Source: Citrobacter youngae ATCC 29220
GTDB lineage: Bacteria > Pseudomonadota > Gammaproteobacteria > Enterobacterales > Enterobacteriaceae
NCBI RefSeq assembly: GCF_000155975.1
Contig: NZ_GG730299.1
Location: 744,305-808,304 of the forward strand
DNA length: 64,000 nt
Reading direction: 5' to 3'
Under the pieces are notes generated by a model. It ran no database searches, was not told where the DNA came from, and was given only the letters and a program-made list of their open reading frames with translations. Below, piece after piece: positions 8,070 to 20,839 of this stretch (the stretch's first letter is position 1; each line of letters starts with the position of its first letter). A program made the position numbers and the translations under genes.

Positions 8070-9059
8070 ATGCACAAATTCACTAAAGCGCTGGCTGCCA
8101 TCGGTCTGGCTGCCATTATGTCACAATCCGCTATCGCTGAATCCATGAAGCTCGGTTTCCTGGTCAAACAGCCGGAAGAACCGTGGTTCCAGACTGAATG
8201 GAATTTTGCCGATAAAGCCGGTAAAGACCTTGGCTTTGAGGTGATTAAAATCGCCGTCCCGGATGGTGAGAAAACCCTTAATGCGATTGACAGCCTGGCG
8301 GCAAGTGGCGCGAAAGGTTTCGTTATTTGTACACCGGACCCCAAACTCGGGCCTGCCATTATGGCTAAGGCGCGCGGCTACGATATGAAAGTCATTGCCG
8401 TCGACGACCAGTTCGCCAACGCCAAAGGCAAGCCGATGGAAACCGTACCGCTGGTGATGATGGCGGCAACAAAAATCGGTGAGCGCCAGGGTCAGGAACT
8501 GTACAAAGAGATGCAAAAGCGCGGCTGGGATGTGAAATCCACCGCCGTGATGGCCATTACCGCAAACGAACTGGACACCGCCCGCCGCCGTACGTCTGGT
8601 TCAATGGAAGCGCTTAAGGCTGCGGGCTTCCCGGAAAAACAGATCTACCAGGTTCCAACCAAATCGAATGATATTCCCGGCGCATTCGATGCCGCCAACT
8701 CCATGCTTGTTCAGCATCCTGAAGTCAAACACTGGCTGATCGTGGGTATGAACGACAACACCGTGCTGGGCGGCGTGCGTGCGACAGAAGGGCAGGGCTT
8801 TAAAGCGCCAAACGTCATTGGCATCGGTATTAACGGCGTTGACGCGGTGAGTGAACTGTCTAAGGGGGAAGCGACAGGATTCTATGGCTCATTACTGCCA
8901 AGCCCGGACGTTCATGGCTATAAATCAAGCGAAATGCTCTACAACTGGGTGACGAAAGGCGTTGAGCCGCCGATGTTTACTGAAGTGACCGATGTGGTGC
9001 TGATTACCCGCGATAACTTCAAAGAAGAACTGGCGAAGAAAGGTTTAGGCGGTAAGTAA
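8070..9059 (+). CDS. araF: L-arabinose-binding periplasmic protein AraF
   Basis: Periplasmic receptor of the high-affinity arabinose ABC importer, 329 residues as in E. coli. An N-terminal signal peptide (MHKFTKALAAIG...) ends after SAIA near residue 23. The mature part is the two-lobed type I sugar-binding fold, and NDNTVLGG and INGVDAV are hinge and ligand-cleft elements shared with AraF. It delivers arabinose to AraH/AraG. It is followed by a REP element before araG, which can reduce downstream mRNA so that the receptor is made in excess. Confidence 0.97.
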   Translation: MHKFTKALAAIGLAAIMSQSAIAESMKLGFLVKQPEEPWFQTEWNFADKAGKDLGFEVIKIAVPDGEKTLNAIDSLAASGAKGFVICTPDPKLGPAIMAKARGYDMKVIAVDDQFANAKGKPMETVPLVMMAATKIGERQGQELYKEMQKRGWDVKSTAVMAITANELDTARRRTSGSMEALKAAGFPEKQIYQVPTKSNDIPGAFDAANSMLVQHPEVKHWLIVGMNDNTVLGGVRATEGQGFKAPNVIGIGINGVDAVSELSKGEATGFYGSLLPSPDVHGYKSSEMLYNWVTKGVEPPMFTEVTDVVLITRDNFKEELAKKGLGGK

Positions 9060-9075
9060 CAGAAATGCTGCGATG

Positions 9076-9145
9076 TTGTAGGCCGGATCAGGCGAAGCCG
9101 CCATCCGGCGCAATGCCCGGTAGCGCTGCGCTTACCGGGCCTACG
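9076..9145. repeat. REP/BIME palindromes between araF and araG
   Basis: Two adjacent REP-type units (GTAGGCCGGATCAGGCG... and ...CTTACCGGGCCTACG) face each other within an operon. Such elements stabilise the upstream mRNA against 3' exonucleases. Confidence 0.85.
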
Positions 9146-9191
9146 TCCGGCGGTTTTCCAGGCCGGTAAAATCCTGAATCACGGAGACGTT

Positions 9192-10706
9192 ATGCAACAG
9201 TCTACCCCGTATCTCTCATTTCGCGGCATTGGCAAAACGTTCCCCGGCGTTAACGCGCTCACGGATATCAGTTTCGACTGCTATGCCGGTCAGGTGCATG
9301 CGCTGATGGGTGAAAATGGCGCCGGGAAATCAACACTCTTAAAAATTCTCAGCGGTAACTATGCGCCAACGACGGGAACCCTTGCGATCCGCGGCCAGGA
9401 AGTGTCGTTTGCGGATACCACAACTGCGTTGAACGCCGGGGTCGCCATTATTTACCAGGAACTGCATCTCGTTCCGGAAATGACCGTCGCCGAGAATATC
9501 TATTTAGGGCAACTGCCGCATAAAGGCGGGATTGTAAACCGCTCGCTGTTGAACTATGAAGCGGGATTACAGTTGAAACATCTGGGTATGGATATCGATC
9601 CCGACACCCCATTGAAGTATCTCTCCATCGGTCAGTGGCAGATGGTGGAGATTGCAAAAGCGTTGGCGCGTAACGCCAAAATTATCGCCTTTGACGAACC
9701 GACCAGTTCCCTGTCGGCGCGCGAGATTGAGAACCTGTTTCGCGTCATCCGTGAGCTGCGCAACGAAGGACGCATCATTCTGTATGTTTCGCACCGTATG
9801 GAAGAGATTTTTGCCCTTAGCGATGCCATCACCGTGTTTAAAGATGGCCGCTACGTTAAAACGTTTACCGACATGCAGCAGGTCGATCACGATGCGCTGG
9901 TGCAGGCGATGGTCGGACGTGACCTGGGCGATATTTATGGCTGGAAATCCAGGCCTTATGGCGCAGAGCGTCTGCGTTTGCATGAGGTAAAAGCCCCAGG
10001 CGTGCGTACGCCGATCAGTTTATCGGTGCGTAGCGGTGAAATCGTCGGTCTGTTTGGGCTGGTGGGGGCTGGACGTAGCGAATTAATGAAAGGGTTGTTT
10101 GGCGGCACGCGTATCACTGCAGGCCAGGTATTCATTGATGAACGGCCAATTGATATCCGCAAACCAGGTCACGCCATTGAAGCGGGGATGATGCTGTGTC
10201 CGGAGGATCGCAAAGCCGAAGGGATTATTCCGGTTCATTCGGTGCGTGACAACATCAACATTAGCGCGCGTCGTAAACATGTGCTGGGGGGATGCGTGAT
10301 CAATAACGGCTGGGAAGCGACCAATGCCGAACACCATATTCGTTCACTCAACATTAAAACGCCGGGAGCGGAGCAACTGATCATGAACCTCTCTGGCGGT
10401 AACCAACAGAAGGCGATTCTTGGCCGTTGGTTATCGGAAGAGATGAAAGTTATTTTGCTGGATGAACCGACACGCGGCATTGATGTTGGCGCCAAGCATG
10501 AAATTTACAACGTGATTTATGCCCTCGCGGCGCGCGGCGTGGCCGTGCTGTTTGCTTCCAGTGACCTGCCAGAAGTTCTCGGTGTCGCCGATCGTATTGT
10601 GGTGATGCGGGAAGGCGAGATTGCCGGTGAGTTACTTCATGAGCAGGCGGATGAACGCCAGGCGTTGAGCCTTGCAATGCCTAAAGTCAGCCAGGCTGTG
10701 GCCTGA
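9192..10706 (+). CDS. araG: Arabinose ABC transporter ATP-binding protein AraG
   Basis: A 504-residue tandem ATPase of the sugar-importer (RbsA/MglA/AraG) type. The first domain has a full Walker A (GENGAGKST), Walker B ([12 protein letters not shown]) and LSIGQ signature. The second domain has a degenerate P-loop (GLVGAGRSE) but intact LSGGNQQK signature and Walker B ([12 protein letters not shown]). It powers arabinose import through AraH. It lies 11 bp before araH, indicating co-transcription. Confidence 0.97.
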   Translation: MQQSTPYLSFRGIGKTFPGVNALTDISFDCYAGQVHALMGENGAGKSTLLKILSGNYAPTTGTLAIRGQEVSFADTTTALNAGVAIIYQELHLVPEMTVAENIYLGQLPHKGGIVNRSLLNYEAGLQLKHLGMDIDPDTPLKYLSIGQWQMVEIAKALARNAKIIAFDEPTSSLSAREIENLFRVIRELRNEGRIILYVSHRMEEIFALSDAITVFKDGRYVKTFTDMQQVDHDALVQAMVGRDLGDIYGWKSRPYGAERLRLHEVKAPGVRTPISLSVRSGEIVGLFGLVGAGRSELMKGLFGGTRITAGQVFIDERPIDIRKPGHAIEAGMMLCPEDRKAEGIIPVHSVRDNINISARRKHVLGGCVINNGWEATNAEHHIRSLNIKTPGAEQLIMNLSGGNQQKAILGRWLSEEMKVILLDEPTRGIDVGAKHEIYNVIYALAARGVAVLFASSDLPEVLGVADRIVVMREGEIAGELLHEQADERQALSLAMPKVSQAVA

Positions 10707-10717
10707 ATAAGGAGAGT

Positions 10718-11707
10718 ATGATGTCTTCCGTTTCTACATCGGGTTCAGGTGCTGCGAAGTCGGCGCTAAATCTTGGCCGCATTTGGGATCAGTACGGGAT
10801 GCTGGTGGTGTTCGCCGTGCTGTTCCTGGTTTGTTCCCTGTTTGTGCCAAACTTTGCCACCTTCATTAACATGAAGGGGCTGGGGCTGGCGGTTTCTATG
10901 TCTGGTATGGTCGCATGCGGGATGCTGTTTTGTCTGGCATCCGGCGATTTCGACCTGTCTGTTGCGTCCGTCATTGCCTGCGCCGGGGTCACCACCGCAG
11001 TGGTTATCAACATGACCGAAAGCCTGTGGATTGGGGTCGCTGCCGGACTGTTGCTTGGTATTTTATGTGGTCTGGTGAATGGGTTCGTGATCGCGCGGCT
11101 AAAAATTAACGCCCTGATCACCACCCTTGCGACGATGCAGATTGTCCGCGGTCTGGCCTACATTATCTCCGACGGCAAGGCGGTCGGGATTGAAGACGAG
11201 CGTTTCTTCACCCTCGGCTATGCTAACTGGTTTGGACTGCCGGCGCCTATCTGGATTACGGTCGCCTGTTTCATCGTATTTGGCTTATTGCTGAATAAAA
11301 CCACCTTTGGCCGCAACACGCTGGCCATTGGCGGAAATGAGGAGGCTGCGCGCCTGGCCGGGGTACCGGTTGTTCGCACTAAGATTATCATCTTTATTCT
11401 TTCCGGTCTGGTATCCGCCATTGCCGGTATTATCCTCGCATCGCGTATGACCAGCGGTCAGCCAATGACCTCAATCGGTTATGAGCTGATTGTCATTTCC
11501 GCATGCGTGTTGGGGGGCGTTTCGCTCAAAGGCGGCATAGGAAAAATCTCATATGTGGTCGCCGGGGTGTTAATTCTGGGGACGGTTGAGAATGCGATGA
11601 ACCTGCTGAACATCTCTCCGTTTGCGCAGTATGTCGTACGTGGTCTCATCCTGCTGGCGGCGGTGATCTTCGACCGTTACAAGCAAAAAGCGAAGCGCAC
11701 CCTTTGA
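10718..11707 (+). CDS. araH: Arabinose ABC transporter permease AraH
   Basis: A 329-residue inner-membrane permease with about nine to ten hydrophobic segments and the BPD_transp_2 family loop (GNEEAARLAGVPV), which contacts the ATPase. The start ATG follows a TAAGGAGAGT ribosome site; the second Met codon is adjacent, and E. coli AraH also begins with two Met. Together with AraF and AraG it forms the complete high-affinity arabinose importer. A rho-independent terminator follows. Confidence 0.97.
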   Translation: MMSSVSTSGSGAAKSALNLGRIWDQYGMLVVFAVLFLVCSLFVPNFATFINMKGLGLAVSMSGMVACGMLFCLASGDFDLSVASVIACAGVTTAVVINMTESLWIGVAAGLLLGILCGLVNGFVIARLKINALITTLATMQIVRGLAYIISDGKAVGIEDERFFTLGYANWFGLPAPIWITVACFIVFGLLLNKTTFGRNTLAIGGNEEAARLAGVPVVRTKIIIFILSGLVSAIAGIILASRMTSGQPMTSIGYELIVISACVLGGVSLKGGIGKISYVVAGVLILGTVENAMNLLNISPFAQYVVRGLILLAAVIFDRYKQKAKRTL

Positions 11708-11741
11708 TAATTTAAACCCTAACTTTTCAGTCTAGCTTTAG

Positions 11742-14082
<2,341 letters not shown>

Positions 14083-14099
14083 AGTTGTTGAACCGAACG

Positions 14100-14528
14100 T
14101 CAATCTCCAGCCAGGGGCACCAGCAGAACATCCACATGGCTGGCGCCAATCACGCTTTTTGCTGAGCAGGAGGCGCGCGAAAAGAAACTCTGGTTATGGT
14201 TGCCGTAAATGACCAGATCGACCGCATGTTTACGGCAAACGTCGAGGATATGTTCATTCAGTGCCCCATAGGTAATAAAAGTATGCTCAATGGGGTACTG
14301 CGCTTCTTTGCTGAGCTTGTCGATAAAATCCTGAGTCTCCTCCTGCATGAGCCCACGCAGGTCTTCAAGCATGGGGGCGGCAAACTGGTTATACAGTTCA
14401 GGATCTGAGACCAGTGTGATCAGGCTAATACGGGCGTTGACAGGGCGAGCGATAGAGACTGCCTTGGCTAACAACTGCTGGCTTTCAGGGGTGGCGGCAA
14501 CAGCAACCAGAATGTGCGCATAGCTCAT
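14100..14528 (-). CDS. uspC: Universal stress protein UspC
   Basis: A 142-residue UspA-type protein that matches E. coli UspC. The N-terminal ILVAVAATPES strand starts the fold, and the end SASCSAKSVI-type loop is present as SRASCSAKSVIG with a closing VLLVPL strand; it is the non-ATP-binding UspA/C/D class rather than the ATP-binding G2xG9GS class. An AGGAGCGAG ribosome site precedes the ATG. In E. coli UspC is linked to osmotic signalling and motility, consistent with its place beside otsBA and flhDC. Confidence 0.94.
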   Translation of the reverse strand: MSYAHILVAVAATPESQQLLAKAVSIARPVNARISLITLVSDPELYNQFAAPMLEDLRGLMQEETQDFIDKLSKEAQYPIEHTFITYGALNEHILDVCRKHAVDLVIYGNHNQSFFSRASCSAKSVIGASHVDVLLVPLAGD

Positions 14529-15032
14529 AACTCGCTCCTTTTTTCAAGAATTATGAGAGAACTTTTCTGCTTTATTCAGTTTACTCCATACTGCAACGTT
14601 TCCTCTCCCGATTGTGTGAATGCCATCATGATTATTCATTAATTATTCTTATAAATGGAATAATTGCTTCATATAAATTACCAATACGTTCAGATGACTT
14701 AAGTAAAACTCACCGTTAATAAAAACAATGTGTTAATAAAAAAATAAACAAAAATTAACATTTGCCTGGTTATCACTGCACGGTATTAATTAATCACCCT
14801 TAATATTTAAGTTATTGTTTATAAACAATTTATTTGAAAAAGCGTTTTGCATAAAATATGTGATCCAGCTCGCTATTTCACGCCGTGATATTAACGTTTG
14901 TGAACAAAATACTATTCGCTTTTATTGCAAGAATATTCGTGTGCCAGGAATCAAAAAGATGAATACTGGTTTAAAAAATAAGCAAAGTAAAAGCTGCGCT
15001 GATGGATTTATGTTAAGTGTTTAGCTGATTTA

Positions 15033-15048
15033 TGTGATCTGTGTCACA
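15033..15048 (+). promoter_or_regulatory. CRP site of flhDC
   Basis: TGTGA-TCTGTG-TCACA is a perfect 5-6-5 CRP palindrome. Its centre is about 71 bp upstream of the predicted start of transcription, the position known for E. coli flhDC, where cAMP-CRP activates flagellar synthesis. Confidence 0.9.
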
Positions 15049-15076
15049 TATTCTTTAAATTCGCAGCATGGCTCCG

Positions 15077-15105
15077 TTGTATGTGTAACTGACGGCGGGT
15101 AGAGT
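15077..15105 (+). promoter_or_regulatory. flhDC promoter P1
   Basis: TTGTAT (-35) and TAGAGT (-10) are separated by 17 bp. Transcription should begin near 15112, about 200 bp before the flhD start, as in E. coli. Confidence 0.75.
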
Positions 15106-15321
15106 TGCGTCGAATTAGGAAAAATCTTAGACAATTGTAAGAATTGATGTGAGCTTGTAAGCAGTGCGCATTCTTCAAAAGGGATTGTTTACACAACGTA
15201 TGTGTGTCGTCACGCTGCTATGTATTTGACCTTTTGCTTTTTTTTACCGGGACTTCCCGGCGACATCACGGGGTGCGGTTTTACCGCATGAAAACAATGT
15301 TGGTTATTATGGATGCAAATA

Positions 15322-15663
15322 ATGCATACATCCGAGTTGCTGAAACACATTTATGACATAAATTTGTCATATTTATTGCTTGCACAACGTTTGATCGTTC
15401 AGGACAAAGCATCTGCGATGTTTCGCCTTGGTATCAGCGAAGAAATGGCGGACACGTTGGCAACATTAACACTTCCTCAAATGGTCAAACTGGCTGAAAC
15501 AAACCAACTGGTGTGCCATTTCCGTTTCGACGATCACCAGACTGTTACTCGCCTGACGCAAGACTCCCGCGTAGACGATCTCCAACAAATTCATACCGGC
15601 ATCATGCTTTCTACGCGACTGTTAAGCGACATCGATGATGCAGCGCGCAAGAAAAGGGCTTGA
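15322..15663 (+). CDS. flhD: Flagellar master regulator subunit FlhD
   Basis: FlhD forms the FlhD4C2 complex that activates class 2 flagellar promoters. The ATG at 15322 gives [12 protein letters not shown], the E. coli start, and a 113-residue product; an in-frame ATG at 15313 would add three residues. Compared with E. coli (116) the C-terminal tail is a few residues shorter around [14 protein letters not shown]. The helical dimer core and the disulphide Cys in LVCHFRF are kept. It is followed by flhC after two bases. Confidence 0.96.
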   Translation: MHTSELLKHIYDINLSYLLLAQRLIVQDKASAMFRLGISEEMADTLATLTLPQMVKLAETNQLVCHFRFDDHQTVTRLTQDSRVDDLQQIHTGIMLSTRLLSDIDDAARKKRA

Positions 15664-15665
15664 GG

Positions 15666-16244
15666 ATGAGCGAAAAAAGCATTGTTCAGGAAGCGCGTGA
15701 TATCCAGTTAGCAATGGAATTAATCACATTGGGCGCCCGTTTGCAAATGCTGGAAAGCGAGACGCAATTAAGCCGTGGTCGACTGATCAAGCTGTACAAA
15801 GAGTTACGCGGCAGTCCTCCGCCAAAAGGGATGCTTCCTTTCTCCACCGATTGGTTTATGACGTGGGAACAAAATATTCATGCTTCGATGTTTTGCAATG
15901 CATGGCAATTCCTGCTCAAAACGGGTTTGTGCAGCGGAGTGGATGCCGTTATCAAAGCGTATCGTTTGTACCTTGAGCAGTGTCCGCAGCAGGAAGATGG
16001 GCCATTGCTGGCGTTAACGCGCGCATGGACGCTGGTTCGTTTTGTCGACAGCGGATTGCTGGAGTTGTCCACCTGCAACTGCTGCGGCGGTAACTTTATC
16101 ACTCACGCACATCAACCCGCAGGTAGCTTTGCCTGCAGTTTATGCCAGCCGCCATCACGGGCCGTAAAAAGACGTAAACTTTCCCAGAATGCTGCCGATA
16201 TTATTCCACAACTGCTGGATGAACAGATCGAACAGGCTGTTTAA
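15666..16244 (+). CDS. flhC: Flagellar master regulator subunit FlhC
   Basis: A 192-residue DNA-binding partner of FlhD. The zinc site is visible as four Cys residues in the CNCCGG and CSLC motifs near residues 138-160. The start is the ATG at 15666, two bases after the flhD stop and with GAGG overlapping that stop; the TTG frame start at 15660 is discarded. The 3' part of the gene also houses a sigma-28 promoter (16175-16201). Confidence 0.97.
   Translation: MSEKSIVQEARDIQLAMELITLGARLQMLESETQLSRGRLIKLYKELRGSPPPKGMLPFSTDWFMTWEQNIHASMFCNAWQFLLKTGLCSGVDAVIKAYRLYLEQCPQQEDGPLLALTRAWTLVRFVDSGLLELSTCNCCGGNFITHAHQPAGSFACSLCQPPSRAVKRRKLSQNAADIIPQLLDEQIEQAV
16175..16201 (+). promoter_or_regulatory. 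Sigma-28 (FliA) promoter inside flhC
   Basis: TAAACTTT-N11-GCCGATAT matches the FliA consensus TAAAGTTT-N11-GCCGATAA at 14 of 16 positions with exact 11-bp spacing. It lies in the last 70 bp of flhC and reads toward motA, as reported for E. coli. Confidence 0.85.
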
Positions 16245-16302
16245 CTGATACGGTGTGGATAGACACTCCAGCAGCGGTAAGCGATTACCGCTGCTTTTTT
16301 TT
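16208..16302 (+). ncRNA. motR: MotR-type sigma-28-dependent small RNA
   Basis: The sigma-28 promoter inside flhC predicts a start near 16208, and the strong flhC terminator ends near 16302, giving an RNA of about 95 bases. E. coli MotR has this origin (sigma-28 promoter in flhC, upstream of motA) and a similar size, and is an Hfq-binding regulator of flagellar timing. The exact 5' end is inferred. Confidence 0.7.
16270..16302 (+). terminator. Rho-independent terminator after flhC
   Basis: A perfect 11-bp stem AGCAGCGGTAA / TTACCGCTGCT with a GCGA loop is followed by eight T residues. It closes flhDC and serves as the 3' end of the MotR-type RNA; readthrough would be needed for motA. Confidence 0.92.
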
Positions 16303-16368
16303 GTCCTGACCTCAAGTTAAGCGCCCGACTGCGCATCCTGTCATAGTCAATTGCGAAAGGATGATGTC

Positions 16369-17256
16369 GTGCTTATCTTATTAGGTTACCTGGTTGTTAT
16401 TGGTACAGTTTTCGGCGGTTACATGATGACCGGCGGACACCTTGGGGCACTCTATCAACCGGCTGAGCTGGTGATTATCGGTGGCGCGGGTATTGGGGCA
16501 TTCATCGTCGGCAATAACGGAAAAGCCATTAAGGGAACGATGAAAGCGATCCCGATGCTATTTCGTCGTTCGAAATACACCAAAGCGATGTATATGGATC
16601 TGCTGGCGCTGCTATATCGCCTGATGGCCAAGTCACGTCAACAGGGCATGTTCTCGCTCGAACGTGACATCGAAAACCCTAAAGAGAGTGAAATCTTCGC
16701 CAGCTATCCGCGCATTCTTGCGGATGCCGTGATGCTTGATTTTATTGTCGATTATCTGCGTCTGATCATCAGCGGCAATATGAATACGTTTGAGATTGAA
16801 GCGCTGATGGACGAAGAAATTGAGACCCATGAGAGCGAAGCCGAAGTCCCGGCCAATAGCCTGGCGATGGTTGGCGACTCACTACCGGCATTCGGGATCG
16901 TGGCGGCGGTGATGGGCGTTGTCCATGCGCTGGCTTCCGCCGATCGTCCGGCGGCTGAACTGGGTTCGTTGATTGCGCATGCGATGGTGGGTACATTCCT
17001 CGGTATTTTACTGGCCTATGGCTTTATCTCTCCGCTTGCCAGCGTCCTGCGGCAGAAAAGCGCTGAAACCACCAAAATGATGCAGTGTGTGAAGATAACG
17101 CTGCTCTCCAATCTGAATGGGTACGCCCCGCCCATTGCCGTCGAATTTGGTCGTAAGACGCTGTATTCCAGCGAACGTCCTTCGTTTATCGAACTGGAAG
17201 AGCATGTTCGTGCGGTGAGAAATCCAGCTGCGCAGCAGACGACCGAGGACGCATGA
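16369..17256 (+). CDS. motA: Flagellar stator protein MotA
   Basis: A 295-residue inner-membrane proton-channel subunit of the flagellar stator, with four membrane segments and a large cytoplasmic loop. That loop contains Arg90 and Glu98-type charged residues ([14 protein letters not shown]) that touch FliG. The start is the GTG at 16369, preceded by AAAGGATGAT, which gives the E. coli length. Its stop overlaps motB by ATGA, so the two are translationally coupled. Confidence 0.97.
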   Translation: MLILLGYLVVIGTVFGGYMMTGGHLGALYQPAELVIIGGAGIGAFIVGNNGKAIKGTMKAIPMLFRRSKYTKAMYMDLLALLYRLMAKSRQQGMFSLERDIENPKESEIFASYPRILADAVMLDFIVDYLRLIISGNMNTFEIEALMDEEIETHESEAEVPANSLAMVGDSLPAFGIVAAVMGVVHALASADRPAAELGSLIAHAMVGTFLGILLAYGFISPLASVLRQKSAETTKMMQCVKITLLSNLNGYAPPIAVEFGRKTLYSSERPSFIELEEHVRAVRNPAAQQTTEDA

Positions 17257-18182
17257 AAAATCAGGCCCATCCCATTATCGTCGTAAAGCGACGCAAACAT
17301 AAAGGTCACGGCGGTGGGGCGCATGGTTCGTGGAAAATCGCCTACGCCGATTTTATGACCGCGATGATGGCCTTCTTTCTGGTGATGTGGCTCATTTCCA
17401 TCTCCAGCCCTAAAGAATTGATCCAGATTGCCGAATATTTCCGTACGCCGCTGGCTACCGCGGTGACTGGCGGCAATCGTATTTCGAACAGCCAAAGCCC
17501 AATTCCTGGTGGGGGTGATGATTACACCCAGCAGCAGGGAGAAGTGCACAAGCAGCCGAATATCGATGATTTGAGAAAACGCATGGAGCAAAGCCGTTTG
17601 CGCAAACTTCGCGGCGATCTCGACCAACTGATTGAAGCCGATCCCAAACTGCGTGCGCTGCGCCCGCATTTGAAAATTGATTTAGTTCAGGAAGGGTTGC
17701 GGATCCAGATTATCGACAGCCAGAACCGCCCTATGTTTAAGACCGGCAGCGCTGAAGTTGAGCCTTACATGCGCGATATCCTGCGCGCGATTGCGCCGGT
17801 GCTTAACGGTATCCCTAACCGCATCAGCCTCTCCGGGCATACGGATGATTACCCTTACGCCAACGGTGAAAAAGGGTATAGCAACTGGGAGCTGTCTGCC
17901 GATCGCGCTAACGCATCGCGTCGCGAACTGGTTAGCGGCGGTCTGGATGATGGAAAAGTATTACGGGTGGTAGGCATGGCCGCCACGATGCGTCTGAGCG
18001 ATCGCGGTCCTGAGGACGCCATCAACCGCCGTATTAGTCTGCTGGTTCTCAATAAGCAGGCAGAAGAGGCCATTTTGCATGAAAACGCTGAAAGCCAGAA
18101 TGAGCCGGTAAGTGTCTTACAACAGCCTGCGGAACTCCCGCCGGCAAGCGTTCCCACATCGCCACCAGCCAATCCGAGGTGA
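17253..18182 (+). CDS. motB: Flagellar stator protein MotB
   Basis: A 309-residue stator subunit: a short basic N-terminus, one membrane segment with the proton-carrying Asp ([16 protein letters not shown], Asp32), then a periplasmic OmpA-like peptidoglycan-binding domain ([11 protein letters not shown] ... NWELSADRA ... NRRISLLVL). MotB anchors the stator to the cell wall. The ATGA overlap with motA supports co-expression. Confidence 0.97.
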   Translation: MKNQAHPIIVVKRRKHKGHGGGAHGSWKIAYADFMTAMMAFFLVMWLISISSPKELIQIAEYFRTPLATAVTGGNRISNSQSPIPGGGDDYTQQQGEVHKQPNIDDLRKRMEQSRLRKLRGDLDQLIEADPKLRALRPHLKIDLVQEGLRIQIIDSQNRPMFKTGSAEVEPYMRDILRAIAPVLNGIPNRISLSGHTDDYPYANGEKGYSNWELSADRANASRRELVSGGLDDGKVLRVVGMAATMRLSDRGPEDAINRRISLLVLNKQAEEAILHENAESQNEPVSVLQQPAELPPASVPTSPPANPR

Positions 18183-18186
18183 TAGC

Positions 18187-20235
18187 GTGAGCATGGATAT
18201 TAGCGATTTTTATCAGACTTTTTTTGATGAAGCCGACGAACTGTTGGCCGACATGGAGCAACACCTGCTCGATTTGGTTCCTGAAGCCCCGGACTCCGAA
18301 CAGCTGAATGCCATTTTTCGTGCCGCGCACTCGATAAAAGGCGGGGCGGGCACCTTCGGCTTTACCATTTTGCAGGAAACGACCCATCTGATGGAAAACC
18401 TGCTGGATGAAGCGCGGCGTGGCGAGATGCAGCTTAATGCCGACATTATCAACCTGTTTTTGGAAACGAAAGATATTATGCAGGAACAGCTCGACGCCTA
18501 TAAAAACTCAGAGGAGCCGGATGCCGCCAGCTTTGAGTACATTTGCAACGCGTTACGCCAGTTAGCGCTTGAAGCAAAAGGTGAAACCTCTCCCGCGGTG
18601 GTCAATACCGCCAGGCTGAGCGTTGTTGACAGCGCGGCGATACAGGAAGAGGCAGATGCCCATCCCGCACCGGCCGGGGAAGAGATCAAAAAACGTATTG
18701 TTCTCTCGCGCCTGAAATCCAGTGAAGTGGATTTACTGGAAGAAGAGCTGGGAAATTTAGCGACCTTAACCGATGTGGTGAAAGGACGCGATACGTTGTC
18801 AGCAACGCTGGATGGCAACCTCGCGGAAGATGACATCATTGCGGTGCTCTGCTTCGTGATTGAAGCCGATCAGATTGAATTTGAAACCGTCAGCGCAGCG
18901 CCCGCGGCGGTTGATGCAGAGGCGGCAACTGAAGCGGTAGCCGTTATCGCGAAGCCGCAGCCGGTTGTCGTTGCGCCTGCGGTTAAAGCCGCTGCCACTG
19001 AAGCGCCACACGCACGAGCAGAACGCGACAAACCCGCCCGCGCCAGCGAGTCGACCAGCATCCGCGTTGCGGTTGAGAAGGTTGATCAGCTCATTAACCT
19101 GGTTGGCGAATTGGTGATCACCCAATCGATGCTGGCCCAGCGCTCTAATGAACTGGATCCTGTCAATCATGGCGATCTCATCACCAGCATGGGTCAGTTA
19201 CAACGTAACGCCCGCGATTTGCAAGAGTCGGTGATGTCGATTCGTATGATGCCGATGGAGTACGTGTTCAGTCGTTTCCCTCGTCTGGTACGCGACCTGG
19301 CGGGTAAGTTGGGTAAACAGGTTGAGCTGACGCAGGTGGGGAGTTCAACTGAACTTGATAAGAGTCTGATTGAACGCATCATCGATCCGTTGACGCACCT
19401 GGTGCGTAACAGCCTGGACCACGGCGTTGAGCTGCCGGAAAAACGTCTCGAAGCCGGGAAAAGCCCCATTGGCAATCTGACGCTTTCCGCTGAACACCAG
19501 GGCGGGAATATCTGTATTGAAGTGACCGATGATGGCGCAGGGCTGAACCGCGAACGAATCCTCGCCAAAGCGATCTCTCAGGGGATGCCGATCCACGACA
19601 ACATGAGCGATGACGAAGTCGGCATGTTGATTTTTGCCCCAGGCTTCTCGACGGCTGAACAGGTGACGGATGTCTCTGGCCGCGGCGTGGGGATGGACGT
19701 GGTGAAGCGAAATATCCAGGAGATGGGCGGCCATGTTGAGATCCAATCGAAGCAGGGACAGGGGACGACTATTCGAATTCTGCTGCCGCTGACACTGGCA
19801 ATCCTCGACGGGATGTCCGTTCGCGTAGCGGACGAAGTGTTTATTTTGCCGCTGAATGCCGTGATGGAGTCGCTGCAACCGCGCGAAGAAGATCTCCACC
19901 CGCTGGCCGGGGGAGAGCGCGTTCTGGAAGTGCGCGGCGAATATTTACCGCTGGTTGAGTTGTGGAAAGTCTTCGAAGTTGAAGGCGCAAAAACCGAAGC
20001 AACGCAGGGCATCGTCGTGATTTTACAAAGCGCTGGTCGTCGCTATGCGCTGCTGGTCGATCAGTTAATTGGCCAGCACCAGGTGGTGGTCAAAAACCTG
20101 GAAAGCAACTACCGCAAAGTGCCTGGTATTTCTGCAGCAACGATCCTCGGCGACGGCAGCGTCGCGCTGATTGTCGATGTCTCTGCATTGCAGGGATTAA
20201 ACCGCGAACAACGTGTGGCGATCACAGCCGCCTGA
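18187..20235 (+). CDS. cheA: Chemotaxis histidine kinase CheA
   Basis: A 682-residue kinase that relays receptor state to CheY and CheB. Domains in order: HPt (P1) with phospho-acceptor His48 in [10 protein letters not shown]2 for CheY/CheB docking at about 160-230; dimerisation P3; the HATPase P4 with N-box ([10 protein letters not shown]), G1 (DDGAGL) and G2 (GRGVGMDVV); and a CheW-like P5. The GTG start at 18187 gives MSMDISDFY. Met98 is conserved, so the short form CheA-S may be made. It is 28 residues longer than E. coli CheA (654), mainly in the Ala/Val-rich P2-P3 linker. Confidence 0.97.
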   Translation: MSMDISDFYQTFFDEADELLADMEQHLLDLVPEAPDSEQLNAIFRAAHSIKGGAGTFGFTILQETTHLMENLLDEARRGEMQLNADIINLFLETKDIMQEQLDAYKNSEEPDAASFEYICNALRQLALEAKGETSPAVVNTARLSVVDSAAIQEEADAHPAPAGEEIKKRIVLSRLKSSEVDLLEEELGNLATLTDVVKGRDTLSATLDGNLAEDDIIAVLCFVIEADQIEFETVSAAPAAVDAEAATEAVAVIAKPQPVVVAPAVKAAATEAPHARAERDKPARASESTSIRVAVEKVDQLINLVGELVITQSMLAQRSNELDPVNHGDLITSMGQLQRNARDLQESVMSIRMMPMEYVFSRFPRLVRDLAGKLGKQVELTQVGSSTELDKSLIERIIDPLTHLVRNSLDHGVELPEKRLEAGKSPIGNLTLSAEHQGGNICIEVTDDGAGLNRERILAKAISQGMPIHDNMSDDEVGMLIFAPGFSTAEQVTDVSGRGVGMDVVKRNIQEMGGHVEIQSKQGQGTTIRILLPLTLAILDGMSVRVADEVFILPLNAVMESLQPREEDLHPLAGGERVLEVRGEYLPLVELWKVFEVEGAKTEATQGIVVILQSAGRRYALLVDQLIGQHQVVVKNLESNYRKVPGISAATILGDGSVALIVDVSALQGLNREQRVAITAA

Positions 20236-20256
20236 TTGAGTGAGAAAGGGAATAAT

Positions 20257-20760
20257 ATGACCGGTATGAGTAATGTAACTAAACTGGCCGGCGAACCGTC
20301 AGGTCAGGAATTCCTCGTGTTTACGCTGGGGGATGAAGAGTACGGTATCGATATCCTGAAAGTGCAGGAAATCCGTGGTTACGATCAGGTGACGCGCATT
20401 GCGAACACGCCTGCGTTTATCAAAGGCGTCACCAACCTGCGCGGTGTGATCGTGCCGATTGTTGACCTGCGCGTGAAGTTTAGCCAGAGCGATGTGGATT
20501 ACAACGAAAACACCGTGGTGATTGTACTGAATCTGGGGCAGCGGGTGGTGGGGATTGTGGTTGATGGCGTGTCGGACGTGCTGTCGCTGACGACGGAACA
20601 AATCCGACCGGCACCGGAATTCGCGGTAACGCTGTCAACGGAATATCTGACGGGACTGGGCGCGCTGGGTGACCGGATGCTGATCCTGGTCAACATAGAG
20701 AAACTGCTGAACAGCGAAGAGATGGCGCTGCTAGATATTGCCGCCGCTCATATGGCATAA
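20257..20760 (+). CDS. cheW: Chemotaxis coupling protein CheW
   Basis: A 167-residue SH3-like adaptor that links receptors to CheA. The start at 20257 (ATG, preceded by GAGAAAGGGAATAAT) gives the E. coli N-terminus; the frame to 20236 adds seven residues. The core [16 protein letters not shown] and the [10 protein letters not shown] strand are the receptor- and CheA-binding surfaces. It is the last gene of the motAB-cheAW operon here and is followed by a REP element. Confidence 0.97.
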   Translation: MTGMSNVTKLAGEPSGQEFLVFTLGDEEYGIDILKVQEIRGYDQVTRIANTPAFIKGVTNLRGVIVPIVDLRVKFSQSDVDYNENTVVIVLNLGQRVVGIVVDGVSDVLSLTTEQIRPAPEFAVTLSTEYLTGLGALGDRMLILVNIEKLLNSEEMALLDIAAAHMA

Positions 20761-20773
20761 ACAATTAAACATA

Positions 20774-20830
20774 TTATCCGGCCTGCAATAGTTGCTGTTG
20801 TAGGCCGGATAAGCGTAGCGCATCCGGCGC
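20774..20830. repeat. REP/BIME palindrome between cheW and the symporter gene
   Basis: Inverted REP units (TTATCCGGCCTGCAATAG and GTAGGCCGGATAAGCG) plus a further GCATCCGGCGCC arm separate two convergent genes. Confidence 0.85.
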
Positions 20831-20839
20831 CTTTCCTTC

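Larger units (their letters stand above)
14529..15321. other. Long AT-rich regulatory region upstream of flhDC
   Basis: This roughly 790-bp gap holds the divergent uspC promoter and the complex flhDC control region. The stretch 14630-14990 is strongly AT-rich, typical of H-NS binding. A CRP site and a promoter matching E. coli flhD P1 lie at 15033-15105, leaving a leader of about 200 bases. A 69-codon frame at 14815-15024 is not convincing as a gene. Confidence 0.65.

Noticed and set aside
14815-15024. 69-codon frame upstream of flhD
   Set aside because: No ribosome site, low-complexity AT-rich codons, and it runs into the flhD promoter region.
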